NCBI GenBank assembly: GCA_900770875.1
Contig: CAAGLV010000217.1
Coordinates: 1-50,012 of the forward strand
Direction of reading: 5' to 3'
DNA from: Flavobacteriales bacterium
Lineage (GTDB): Bacteria; Bacteroidota; Bacteroidia; Flavobacteriales; Weeksellaceae
Length of the DNA: 50,012 bases
Under the pieces are notes generated by a model. That model searched no databases. It was not told the origin of the DNA and saw only the letters and a program-made list of their open reading frames with translations. Both the position numbers and the translations under genes were made by a program. How positions within the stretch are numbered: position 1 is the first letter of the stretch; the number at the start of each line of letters is the position of its first letter. Below are positions 17,064 to 25,399 of the stretch, piece after piece.

Positions 17064-17999
17064 ATGGAACAAAATAAATCTAAAGCTCCACTTGTAATAG
17101 GAGCTGCCTTAATTGCAAGTTTAGGATTAAATGGATATCAATACTTTGATGCTAAAAGCGATCGCGAAACTTTAGAGAAATCAATCAAAGAATTATCTAC
17201 ATTATCATCATCAAAAACGCAATTAGAGTTTGATTATAAAAATTTACAAGACGAGTTTAACCAATTAAAAAATTCGATTGTTGATAACGATGGTTTACTA
17301 GCAAATAAAGAACACGACATTACTATAAAACAAGAAGAAATTAACAAAATCTTAAACGATGCTAACGCAAGCAAAGCCGATTTAGCTAAAGCGCAAGAGT
17401 TAATTAAATCGTTAAGAACCGAAATTAGCACGTACAAAAAAGAAATTATTCGTTTAGAAAAAGAAAACGCAATCTTAGTTAAAAACAATGCGCTACTTAC
17501 AACAGAACGCGATAGTTTACAAACTAATTTAAATACCGAGCGTACAGAACGTGTTGCTGAACGCGAAATAGCACAACAAAAAGAAGACGAATTAAGTTCG
17601 ACATTAGCCATTTCTAACCATCAAATTACACCGTTAAAAATTAGAAAAAACGGAAAAGAGGTTGAAAAATTAAGAGCGAAAAAAGTGGATATGATTAGAG
17701 TTTCTTTTGATATTGATAAAAATCCACGCGCACAAAGCGGACCAAAAGAATTATATGTTGCGATACAAAATCCGGACGGACAAATTGCAAAATATTCTAA
17801 CGCGCAATCGGGTGAACTTAAGCTTCGTTCGGGTGAAACGGTTAAATATTCGGACAAAACTTCTATAAATTATGTTAATGGGGCACAACAAAAAGTTGAA
17901 TTTGATTTAGAAAATGCTAACTTTGTTCCCGGAAAATATAAAATAAACGTTTATCAAAACGGTTTTAAAATTAGTCAAGCCGACATAGTTTTAAAATAA
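17064..17999 (+). CDS. uncharacterised membrane-anchored coiled-coil protein
   Basis: No family recognised. The 311-residue protein starts with an N-terminal membrane helix (about 10-27, LVIGAALIASLGLNGYQYF). A long heptad-rich coiled coil follows to about residue 195 (for example IRLEKENAILVKNNALL). It ends in a small beta domain (about 200-311) containing FDIDKNPRAQSGPKELYVAI and GKYKINVYQNG. The arrangement suggests an inner-membrane anchor with a periplasmic rod and a sandwich-like tip. It lies 73 bases after the M16 peptidase gene; cotranscription is possible but unproven. A short dyad AATCAA-TT-TTGATT (17025-17038) lies upstream. Confidence 0.82.
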   Translation: MEQNKSKAPLVIGAALIASLGLNGYQYFDAKSDRETLEKSIKELSTLSSSKTQLEFDYKNLQDEFNQLKNSIVDNDGLLANKEHDITIKQEEINKILNDANASKADLAKAQELIKSLRTEISTYKKEIIRLEKENAILVKNNALLTTERDSLQTNLNTERTERVAEREIAQQKEDELSSTLAISNHQITPLKIRKNGKEVEKLRAKKVDMIRVSFDIDKNPRAQSGPKELYVAIQNPDGQIAKYSNAQSGELKLRSGETVKYSDKTSINYVNGAQQKVEFDLENANFVPGKYKINVYQNGFKISQADIVLK

Positions 18000-18030
18000 T
18001 TTTAATTTTTTATTGCAGATTATTAAAAGA

Positions 18031-18054
18031 ATGGGGAGCTTGTAAACTCCCCAT
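18031..18054. terminator. bidirectional terminator
   Basis: ATGGGGAG (18031-18038) pairs with CTCCCCAT (18047-18054). A run of T follows on the plus strand for the coiled-coil gene. On the minus strand the sequence after the stem (TCTTTTAATAA) is T-rich for the convergent methyltransferase gene. Confidence 0.88.
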
Positions 18055-18059
18055 TTTTT

Positions 18060-19655
18060 TTATGCTTTTAAATAATTTATACTTACTGTTGCTAATTCGT
18101 TAGCCGGAAATTTTTTAAATAATTTTTCGTCCGGATTTAAACCTGCTTCTTTACAAATTTGATGAAAAACATCAACTTCTAAAATATATTGATCCGAAAA
18201 TCCATGCGTTGCATCGTAAGCTGTTGCAGCCGTTTTACCTAAATTTTTAGACGTAATTTCGGGCGAAAGCGTATGCAATTCGATTAAAATTAATCCGTAT
18301 CGTTGTACATAAGGCGCCCATTTTTGTAGATGCTGTTTTAAACTTTCTTCTACCAAATTATTTTTAATTCGTTTTCCTCTAAACGCATAAGCTCCGGTAG
18401 ATGTAGAAACACGATCGGCTTCTTCTAATCCTTCCCAAATACGATTATGATCTAAAAATGTGCGAATATTTAATAACTCGTCTAACGAAATATTATAGTC
18501 ATTTTTTAAATCCGTTGATAAACGATCCGGATCGCCAATATCTCCCCAAATTACTTTTGCCCAAATATCATTTTTAATTAAATTGGCACGCGTTACTTTT
18601 AATGCTGCTTGATTATAATCTGCACCTACTAAAAATAAAGGATAATCGTCTAAATGGCGGCCACGTAAAGTATATCGTTCAATTACCTCGTATAAATGTT
18701 GTAATAAAGCACCATTTCCGCAACCCATATCTAAAATACCTTTAGGTTGCTCGTCTAACGGGCGATTAAAAATATCCATGATAAACTCGTCGATCACTTT
18801 AAAATAAGTTGCATGCGCTCCTCCACTACCCCAAACATTCATTTCGCGATCAACGTGTTTTTCATCTTCGCCTTCTTTTAATTCTCTAATTTTAGATGGC
18901 GAACCGTAAAGTAAATCATCTAACTGAGAAAAAATTGGCAAATACGAAACCGTAACGCCATAAGCCGAAGCACGACGAGCAAAAAATAATCCTGTTTCGG
19001 TAAACTGATAATTTTTGCCTGCTTTTATAAACCAGTTTAATTTAACTAAACGATCTAAAATTTTCTCGAAGAATTGTGGATTTTTATGAAACTCGTCGGC
19101 ACTAAAAGAAGCTTCCATAAAATATTTATGAAACAAACCACTCATACCTAAACGAACAATTAACGGACTAATTAATGTTCCTTCGATGTGTTTACAAATC
19201 TGAAAATGCAATGGTTTTTCTTCTGCCGCTTGTTGGTCGGCCGATAAAAGATATCCTTCGTATTTATCAAATAATTCGACCCATTTTTTACAAAATTCTT
19301 CCGAAAAATCTTTGCGATTAATTACTTCTTCTAGTTCTAAAAATTGATATAAATCGTTATAAATTTCTAAATTACTAAATGCGCGTTCCGAATATTTATT
19401 AACCTCTACAGTAATCTGATCATTTTTAGAATTAATTGTATAATGAAGCATATTTTGAGATGCCAATACACGTAATGCTACATTTAAATAACCTTCGTTT
19501 GTTTGAAACTGTTCTGAAAGTTGTTTTAACGTTGCCTTTTTATTAATTACAATATGATGTAAGATTCCTTTACTTGCCAAAGTTGATAAAACCGGAGCAG
19601 TAACGATTCCGTCGAGATGTCTAAAGATTAATGATCTTAAAAAACTTTTGTCCAT
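18060..19655 (-). CDS. SAM-dependent methyltransferase with two N-terminal helical domains
   Basis: The protein has 531 residues from the ATG at 19655; a TTG two codons upstream is the only longer option. The class I Rossmann motif I is GILDMGCGNGALLQHL, at about residue 306. The N-terminal 250 residues contain two similar winged-helix-like segments (about 8-90 and 150-230), each beginning with a leucine/isoleucine-rich helix (APVLSTLASKGILHH and SPLIVRLGMSGLFHK). Such N-domains are usual for small-molecule O-methyltransferases and some polyketide methyltransferases. The substrate is not inferable. It stands alone between a terminator and the alpha-glucan locus, with no biosynthetic genes beside it. 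Confidence 0.85.
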   Translation of the reverse strand: MDKSFLRSLIFRHLDGIVTAPVLSTLASKGILHHIVINKKATLKQLSEQFQTNEGYLNVALRVLASQNMLHYTINSKNDQITVEVNKYSERAFSNLEIYNDLYQFLELEEVINRKDFSEEFCKKWVELFDKYEGYLLSADQQAAEEKPLHFQICKHIEGTLISPLIVRLGMSGLFHKYFMEASFSADEFHKNPQFFEKILDRLVKLNWFIKAGKNYQFTETGLFFARRASAYGVTVSYLPIFSQLDDLLYGSPSKIRELKEGEDEKHVDREMNVWGSGGAHATYFKVIDEFIMDIFNRPLDEQPKGILDMGCGNGALLQHLYEVIERYTLRGRHLDDYPLFLVGADYNQAALKVTRANLIKNDIWAKVIWGDIGDPDRLSTDLKNDYNISLDELLNIRTFLDHNRIWEGLEEADRVSTSTGAYAFRGKRIKNNLVEESLKQHLQKWAPYVQRYGLILIELHTLSPEITSKNLGKTAATAYDATHGFSDQYILEVDVFHQICKEAGLNPDEKLFKKFPANELATVSINYLKA

Positions 19656-19838
19656 AATCAAGGTTCAATAATTTAGTAAATATAGCCATAAACACTTTAA
19701 ATCCTATTGGTTTTATATAGTTTTTAAAATGATTTTCTATTTTTTTTTACAAACAAAAAAAATAACACACATAATATCAGTAATTTAACTAAAATTATTC
19801 TGTGAATATTAATTTAAATAGATTTTATAAAAACAAAA

Positions 19839-19869
19839 AAAAGAGCCGAAAATTAATATCGACTCTTTT
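19839..19869 (-). terminator. terminator of the glycosidase gene cluster
   Basis: AAAAGAGCCGA (19839-19849) pairs with TCGACTCTTTT (19859-19869) with one C-A mismatch. It lies just after the stop of the last GH13 gene on the minus strand and is followed by T-rich sequence. Confidence 0.78.
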
Positions 19870-19890
19870 AATTTTGTTTGAAGTTTTAAT

Positions 19891-21261
19891 TTATTTCTGA
19901 ACTAAAATATAATATTCCCAAGGTTTTAATTTTAGAACTGATTTTCCATCTAAAACAACTTGCTGATTATTCATAAAGTTTTTAAATGTTCCCGAAACTG
20001 GAACGGTAACTTCTTTCGCTGATTTTGTTAAATTCCCAATAAAATAAGCTTCTGTTGTATTCTTTTTACGTTTAAATGCTAAGATTGATTGATCGTCGGA
20101 TGTTTTTAAACGTTCGTAAGCTGCAGCTTTTTTACCACCATTAAACGCTTCATTCATTACTTTTAATTCGCCTAACTTTTCGTAAACCCCACGCATTTTT
20201 GCATTTGGATTACGATCGATAGAATCTTTAACAAAGAATTTTAAACGACGATTAAAATCTTCTTCTTGTCCATTATAAATTAATGGAACCGATGGTAAAG
20301 CATACGTTAAAGCCGCAAAAATTTCTACAGCATCTCCCATGCGCTCATATTCCGTTCCTGCCCAAGAGTTTTCATCGTGATTCGATGTAAATAATAATTT
20401 AAAATCGTTTGGTTGCCATTTTTTAGCAACCGAATCCATATAAGTATCAATCGCCGTAACGTTTTTCTTACCGTTTGCAATATCGTTCATGATATGATGA
20501 ATTTCCCATCCATAAGCAGCATCAAAGGCATCCTTCGCTAATAAATCTGGATTTTCGGTTTCTGCTAACATAAAGATTTCTCCGTTTGTTGTTAATTGTG
20601 GTTTTGCCCAATCCCAAAAATCTGTCGGCACTTCGTGCGCCATATCGCAACGGAAACCATCAATTTTAAAATCATCTAACCAATATTTCATATCAGCAAC
20701 CATTGCTTTACGCATTTCTTGATTATCAAAATTTAATGCAACAACGTCCGTCCAATCGTAAGGTGAAATCATTTTTCCATTTTTATCTGTTTCGTACCAA
20801 TCTGGATGCTGTTTTACCCACGGATGATCCCAAGCTGTATGGTTAGCAACCCAATCTAAAATTACATACATTCCGTTTTTATGCGCTTCGGCAATTAAAG
20901 CGTGTAAATCTTCGGCTGTACCAAATTCAGGGTTAATTCCGCGGTAATCTTTTATCGAATAATATGATCCTAAACCTTCTTTACGATTTTCTTCTCCAAT
21001 TGGATAAATCGGCATTAACCAAAGTACTTTAACTCCTAACTTTTTAATGTTCGGAATTTCTTTTGTTACAGCAGCAAAAGTTCCTTCTGGCGAAAACTGA
21101 CGAACGTTAACTTCGTACAACACTGCAGTTTCGGCCATATCGGCTGTAAACGGCGCAATTACTTGTGCTTGTTCGGTTGTTGGTTGTTCTACCGATTTTT
21201 TATCGCAACTTGTTAATAGTAATACAGCAGCAAATCCTACTGCTAAAGCATTTTTTATCAT
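19891..21261 (-). CDS. GH13 alpha-amylase family lipoprotein (1)
   Basis: A 456-residue GH13 enzyme with a lipoprotein signal (LLLTSC, Cys19, then DKKSVEQ). The catalytic triad is visible: nucleophile D206 (GFRCDMAHE), acid/base E234 (MLAETENP) and D296 (TSNHDENSW). Region I is DWVANHTAWDHPW. A short C-terminal beta domain ends EYYILVQK. The compact size and DxxANHT region fit small periplasmic alpha-amylases that cut maltodextrins. The residues after the lipid Cys are basic rather than acidic, which argues against surface display. It is the last gene of the minus-strand cluster, 6 bases after the previous GH13 gene. Confidence 0.93.
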   Translation of the reverse strand: MIKNALAVGFAAVLLLTSCDKKSVEQPTTEQAQVIAPFTADMAETAVLYEVNVRQFSPEGTFAAVTKEIPNIKKLGVKVLWLMPIYPIGEENRKEGLGSYYSIKDYRGINPEFGTAEDLHALIAEAHKNGMYVILDWVANHTAWDHPWVKQHPDWYETDKNGKMISPYDWTDVVALNFDNQEMRKAMVADMKYWLDDFKIDGFRCDMAHEVPTDFWDWAKPQLTTNGEIFMLAETENPDLLAKDAFDAAYGWEIHHIMNDIANGKKNVTAIDTYMDSVAKKWQPNDFKLLFTSNHDENSWAGTEYERMGDAVEIFAALTYALPSVPLIYNGQEEDFNRRLKFFVKDSIDRNPNAKMRGVYEKLGELKVMNEAFNGGKKAAAYERLKTSDDQSILAFKRKKNTTEAYFIGNLTKSAKEVTVPVSGTFKNFMNNQQVVLDGKSVLKLKPWEYYILVQK

Positions 21262-21267
21262 AGTTTG

Positions 21268-22929
21268 TTATTTTATAATTTCTAAAAGAACAAGATCCCA
21301 AGGTGTTGTTAACACAATTTGTCCATCTTTTACTTCAGTTTTTTGACCTGTATAAGCATCACGAACTTTTGTTCCATCTTTCCAGATATTCGCTACATTA
21401 ATTAATTTTACTTCGCGGTAATAATCCATCGCTACAATTATTTCATCATTTTTATATTTACGATAAAATATAAATGGATCGGCACTTAATGTTGTATGAA
21501 CTCCGGCTCCAACTGCGGGATGATTATTTCTGAATTGTCCTAATTTTTGGAAATGTGTTAATAATTCTTTCTTTTTAGGATCTGCTTTAATTTCGTCCCA
21601 ATTCATCACCGAACGTAAATTTGCATCGCCTTCGGCTCCTTCTACAACCAGCGGACGAGCAATTTCGTCTCCATAATAAATCTGAGCAATTCCTGGCGCC
21701 AATAATAATCGTGTACCGGCATCCCACGCATCGCTTCTGTTTTTATCGTAAGGCGAACCATCGTCGTGAGAAGAAAGATAATTCATGATCGTTTTTCCTT
21801 TTAATTCGTTTTGGATGATATCATTATAACGATCGAATAATTGAAGCGAAGATTCGTTTTGAGAAGATCGTAAATCGAAATTGATTAAGGCATCAAATCC
21901 ATTCTCGAAATAATTTACTTTTTTATCCGAAAACGAAAACAACTGTCCTTCGTTAATCGAGTAATTATAAACTTCTCCTAACAAAAAGAAATCGTTATCA
22001 TCTAAAACTTTTTCGGGATTATTTGCTTTATACTCGTTAAATGCATCTTTTGCAATTACGGCAAAAACCTTCCAAACTTCTTCTTCGGTGTGCTTTGCTG
22101 TGTCTACACGATAAGCATCAATTCCGTACTTACGAATGTAATCCGAAAGCCATTTCATGATGTAATATTTTGGCGCTTTAGGTAAATTATATTTAGCAAA
22201 AAAGTTATTCAGTTCTTTTACTTCTTCTATCAATCGACCTTCTTTGTACCATTTCTCTAATAAAGGTAATGGCAGAGCCACATCTTGCTCGGACTCTGTT
22301 AAAATATCTGGTAGATTTTTTACCAATGTACACGCTGTTGTATTGACATAATTATCGTACGTACATTGTGGAGAAACTCGTACCCAATCGGCCGGAAAAA
22401 CCTCATCTAATTCGGTAACCGGTCCGGTATGATTAATTACAGCATCTAACATAATTCGGATTCCTTTTGCATGCGCTTTTTCTATCAGCTCTTGCAAATC
22501 TTCTTTTGTTCCGAAATTTTTATCTAACGTTGTCCAATCCTTTGTCCAATAGCCATGAAAACCATAAGTTGGTCCTTGTCCTTCGTCTACAGCACCATGA
22601 ATTTGCTCTACAATCGGAGTCATCCAAATGGCATTTACTCCTAAATTGGTAAAATAGCCTTCGTCTAATTTTTGAATAACACCACGAATATCTCCACCTT
22701 CAAAACCACGTAAAGTTGCTGTTTTAGCTGTACGATTATAATTTACATCGTTGGTTTTATCGCCATTATTAAAACGATCGGTTAATAAAAAATAAACATT
22801 TGCTCCGTTCCAAACAAATGGCTGATTAGTTGTTTGAACAGATTTTTCTGTTTCTTGTTTTGCAATTTTTGTAGCACAAGATGTTAAACATAAACTTGCG
22901 ATTCCTAAACTAAATAGTATTTTTTTCAT
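21268..22929 (-). CDS. GH13 alpha-amylase family lipoprotein (2)
   Basis: A 553-residue GH13 enzyme with a lipoprotein signal (LCLTSC, Cys18). The catalytic residues are D276 (DAYRVDTAKH), E319 (FFLLGEVYN) and D389 (NYLSSHDDG). The long B domain (about 165-250) and the YFLLTDRFNNGD start match maltogenic or SusG-like amylases. The C-domain is short. The N-terminus after Cys (ATKIAKQE) lacks the acidic export tag known for surface lipoproteins in this phylum. It is 14 bases downstream of the GH31 gene and 6 bases upstream of the last GH13 gene, so the three are cotranscribed. Exact linkage preference is unknown. Confidence 0.93.
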   Translation of the reverse strand: MKKILFSLGIASLCLTSCATKIAKQETEKSVQTTNQPFVWNGANVYFLLTDRFNNGDKTNDVNYNRTAKTATLRGFEGGDIRGVIQKLDEGYFTNLGVNAIWMTPIVEQIHGAVDEGQGPTYGFHGYWTKDWTTLDKNFGTKEDLQELIEKAHAKGIRIMLDAVINHTGPVTELDEVFPADWVRVSPQCTYDNYVNTTACTLVKNLPDILTESEQDVALPLPLLEKWYKEGRLIEEVKELNNFFAKYNLPKAPKYYIMKWLSDYIRKYGIDAYRVDTAKHTEEEVWKVFAVIAKDAFNEYKANNPEKVLDDNDFFLLGEVYNYSINEGQLFSFSDKKVNYFENGFDALINFDLRSSQNESSLQLFDRYNDIIQNELKGKTIMNYLSSHDDGSPYDKNRSDAWDAGTRLLLAPGIAQIYYGDEIARPLVVEGAEGDANLRSVMNWDEIKADPKKKELLTHFQKLGQFRNNHPAVGAGVHTTLSADPFIFYRKYKNDEIIVAMDYYREVKLINVANIWKDGTKVRDAYTGQKTEVKDGQIVLTTPWDLVLLEIIK

Positions 22930-22943
22930 ACGAATATGGAATG

Positions 22944-25325
22944 CTAAAATTTGAACTCTAAATTTGTTTTTCCTTCGGCAGAAAGTAAAACTTCTATGAT
23001 TAATTGATTTTTATCGGCATCAAAAATTGGTTGAGAATTGGTTGATAAAACCGAATTTAATTTTAATGTTTTTGGTGCATTATGAATAATCAATTTTACT
23101 TTTTTATCAGCTCCTTTATAGTTTTTGCCTTTTAACGTTTCGGCCTCAATTTTTAAATTTGATCGATCAATTTTCGAGGAAAATTTAATCTTTTCGTACA
23201 TTTCTTTCTCAAAAGCATTTGGTGTTTTTCCATCATCATTATAAACCTCATCAAACGATTGTTTTACTGATTGATCGAAAAAATAATGCACTTCAAATTC
23301 GTTTAAATTATAATCGTCGGTTGTTTGAACCACTTTTGCCATCGGAATAAAACTTCCACCACGCACATAAGTCGGAATGTAATTTGGTTTTGTTTTTACT
23401 TCTACAACTTGTCCTCCTTTTATTTCTTGATCTGTATAAAAATCAAACCAGTTAGATCCTTTCGGAAAGTGCACTTTTTGATGTTCTAATCCTTTTTCAA
23501 CAATCGGAGAAACTAAAAAGTTTTTACCCCAAAAATAAGTTGAAGCCACATTTAATAATTCGTTGTTCGAATCATCCTCAAAAAATAAAGGTTTCATTAA
23601 TGGTTGCCCCGAAATACTGTTTTCGTAAACTAATGTATAGTTATAAGGGATTAATTGATAACGTAACTCAATCGCTTGTTTTGCTAATTCTTTTGTTGCT
23701 AAATTTTTGAAGATAGGTTCTGATGGCACATCTTCTTGCGCATGTGGACGATAAATTGGCTGAAAAACACCATACTGTAACCAACGCGTGTATAGTTCGT
23801 CATCTTCGTAATTACCAGCAAATCCGCCTAAATCCGAATGCATATAAGGAATTCCTTGCATTCCCATTTGTAAACTAATTTCGGTTTGCCCGTATAATCC
23901 TCCCCAAGTTCGGTTAACATCGCCCGACCAAGGAATCATTCCGTAACGCTGCGCGCCCGAATAAGCCGAACGCATTAAAATGAATGGACGTTGTTCTGGA
24001 AAATCGTTTTTATATCCATCGTACACTAATTTTGCCCATTCTAATCCATAAATATTATGTACCTCGTCGGCAGAACCGTTGCAATGTTGCAATGCTTTTG
24101 GATGAACTTCTGGTTCTCCTAAATCGCCCCACCATCCATCAATTCCTTGATTAATCAACTTTTTATACACATTCCAAAACCATGTTTTTGCTTCGGGTTT
24201 AAAAATGTCGATTAATCCTGTGTTTCCGAAATAGAAATCATACGTAAAAGGTTTTCCATCTTTTGTTTTCGCTAAGATGTCTTTTTGTACCGCATCGTTC
24301 CATTTTGATGAAGTCGTTAAAATAAATGGCTCAGTAATTAAAACCGTTTTAACTCCATTCTTTTTGTTGTAGGCTAACATTTCGTCGGGACGATTAAAAT
24401 TATCTTTATCCCAATCAAGATTTCCCATCGTTCCTTGTACCGTTTTTCCGAACCAATACAAATCTAAAATGATTCCATCCAATGGAATTGAATCGCGACG
24501 GAATTTATCCACCACAAACTTTACTTCAGCTTGATCGTGATAGCCCATTCTTGAAGCAATATTTCCCATTGCCCAACGCGGTAACATTTCTTGCTTTCCT
24601 GTTAATAAAGTATAATTCGTTACCATATCCGACCACGAATCCCCAACCAAAACTTGGTATCGTTTATTTCCTGAAATCGTTTCGTATGTTAATTCATTTT
24701 TCTTGTTTGAATCAAAATCTAAAAATCCAATTGGTGCATTATCAAAATGAATCATGTATTGATTCGATGAAATTGCAATTGGCATGGTAAAGTTCATCAA
24801 CTTCGATTCTTTCTCGTATCCATAATGCGCACGATTGTATAATTCTAATCGATTTCCACGACGATTCATTCCTAAAACTCGAGCACCAGCTCCGTATAAA
24901 GCTTCATCTTTTGTTAAATTAAATTGAATTGTTTCAGTCGAATCATTCACTTGTTGATAACCCAATTTTTCTGAAGTTACCAATTTATCTTTGTAATAAT
25001 ATTTTACTTGAAAAGGCGATTTTTCTATTACAGCTTTAATTCCATCAGTTTCTAAAATCAATTCTTTTTTAGCATCTTTTACTTTTGATTTAATTTGCTT
25101 TGGTTGTAAAATAACCGCATGAGAATCCTCTTTTACTTGTTGTCCGTTTGGAACAAAAGTAGTTTCGATAATCTTTTCTGAATAAGGCTGTATTATATAA
25201 ATTCCATCATTTGTCTTTACCTCTACTCCATTCTGTACTTTTTTATACGATTGGAAAATACGATTTGGATTTTGAGCCCAAGCGATAGATGAAAAACAAA
25301 CTAAAGCTAATGCAAGTTTTTTCAT
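22944..25325 (-). CDS. GH31 alpha-glucosidase
   Basis: A 793-residue exported enzyme (signal 1-17, ending IAWAQ). It has an N-terminal beta-sandwich (about 30-245), the GH31 barrel (about 250-590), and C-terminal beta domains including a DUF5110-like part (about 680-790). The nucleophile is D401 in WWGDLGEPE and the acid/base candidate is D469 in PWSGDVNRTW. GH31 alpha-glucosidases release glucose from the non-reducing end of maltodextrins with retention. Within this locus it should act in the periplasm on products of the GH13 enzymes. Upstream, between it and the GH97 gene, is an 11-bp perfect stem-loop. Confidence 0.94.
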   Translation of the reverse strand: MKKLALALVCFSSIAWAQNPNRIFQSYKKVQNGVEVKTNDGIYIIQPYSEKIIETTFVPNGQQVKEDSHAVILQPKQIKSKVKDAKKELILETDGIKAVIEKSPFQVKYYYKDKLVTSEKLGYQQVNDSTETIQFNLTKDEALYGAGARVLGMNRRGNRLELYNRAHYGYEKESKLMNFTMPIAISSNQYMIHFDNAPIGFLDFDSNKKNELTYETISGNKRYQVLVGDSWSDMVTNYTLLTGKQEMLPRWAMGNIASRMGYHDQAEVKFVVDKFRRDSIPLDGIILDLYWFGKTVQGTMGNLDWDKDNFNRPDEMLAYNKKNGVKTVLITEPFILTTSSKWNDAVQKDILAKTKDGKPFTYDFYFGNTGLIDIFKPEAKTWFWNVYKKLINQGIDGWWGDLGEPEVHPKALQHCNGSADEVHNIYGLEWAKLVYDGYKNDFPEQRPFILMRSAYSGAQRYGMIPWSGDVNRTWGGLYGQTEISLQMGMQGIPYMHSDLGGFAGNYEDDELYTRWLQYGVFQPIYRPHAQEDVPSEPIFKNLATKELAKQAIELRYQLIPYNYTLVYENSISGQPLMKPLFFEDDSNNELLNVASTYFWGKNFLVSPIVEKGLEHQKVHFPKGSNWFDFYTDQEIKGGQVVEVKTKPNYIPTYVRGGSFIPMAKVVQTTDDYNLNEFEVHYFFDQSVKQSFDEVYNDDGKTPNAFEKEMYEKIKFSSKIDRSNLKIEAETLKGKNYKGADKKVKLIIHNAPKTLKLNSVLSTNSQPIFDADKNQLIIEVLLSAEGKTNLEFKF

Positions 25326-25343
25326 TATGTGTTTCTTTTAAAT

Positions 25344-25373
25344 ATTTGTTCTTGCTTTCACACAAGAACAAAT
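25344..25373 (-). repeat. perfect stem-loop between the GH97 and GH31 genes
   Basis: ATTTGTTCTTG (25344-25354) is exactly complementary to CAAGAACAAAT (25363-25373), with an 8-base loop. No strong U-tract follows on the minus strand, so it is not a classic terminator. It could be an mRNA stabiliser or processing site that sets different levels of GH97 and GH31. Confidence 0.65.
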
Positions 25374-25399
25374 CAATAATTATAGAATTTTACTTCTTT

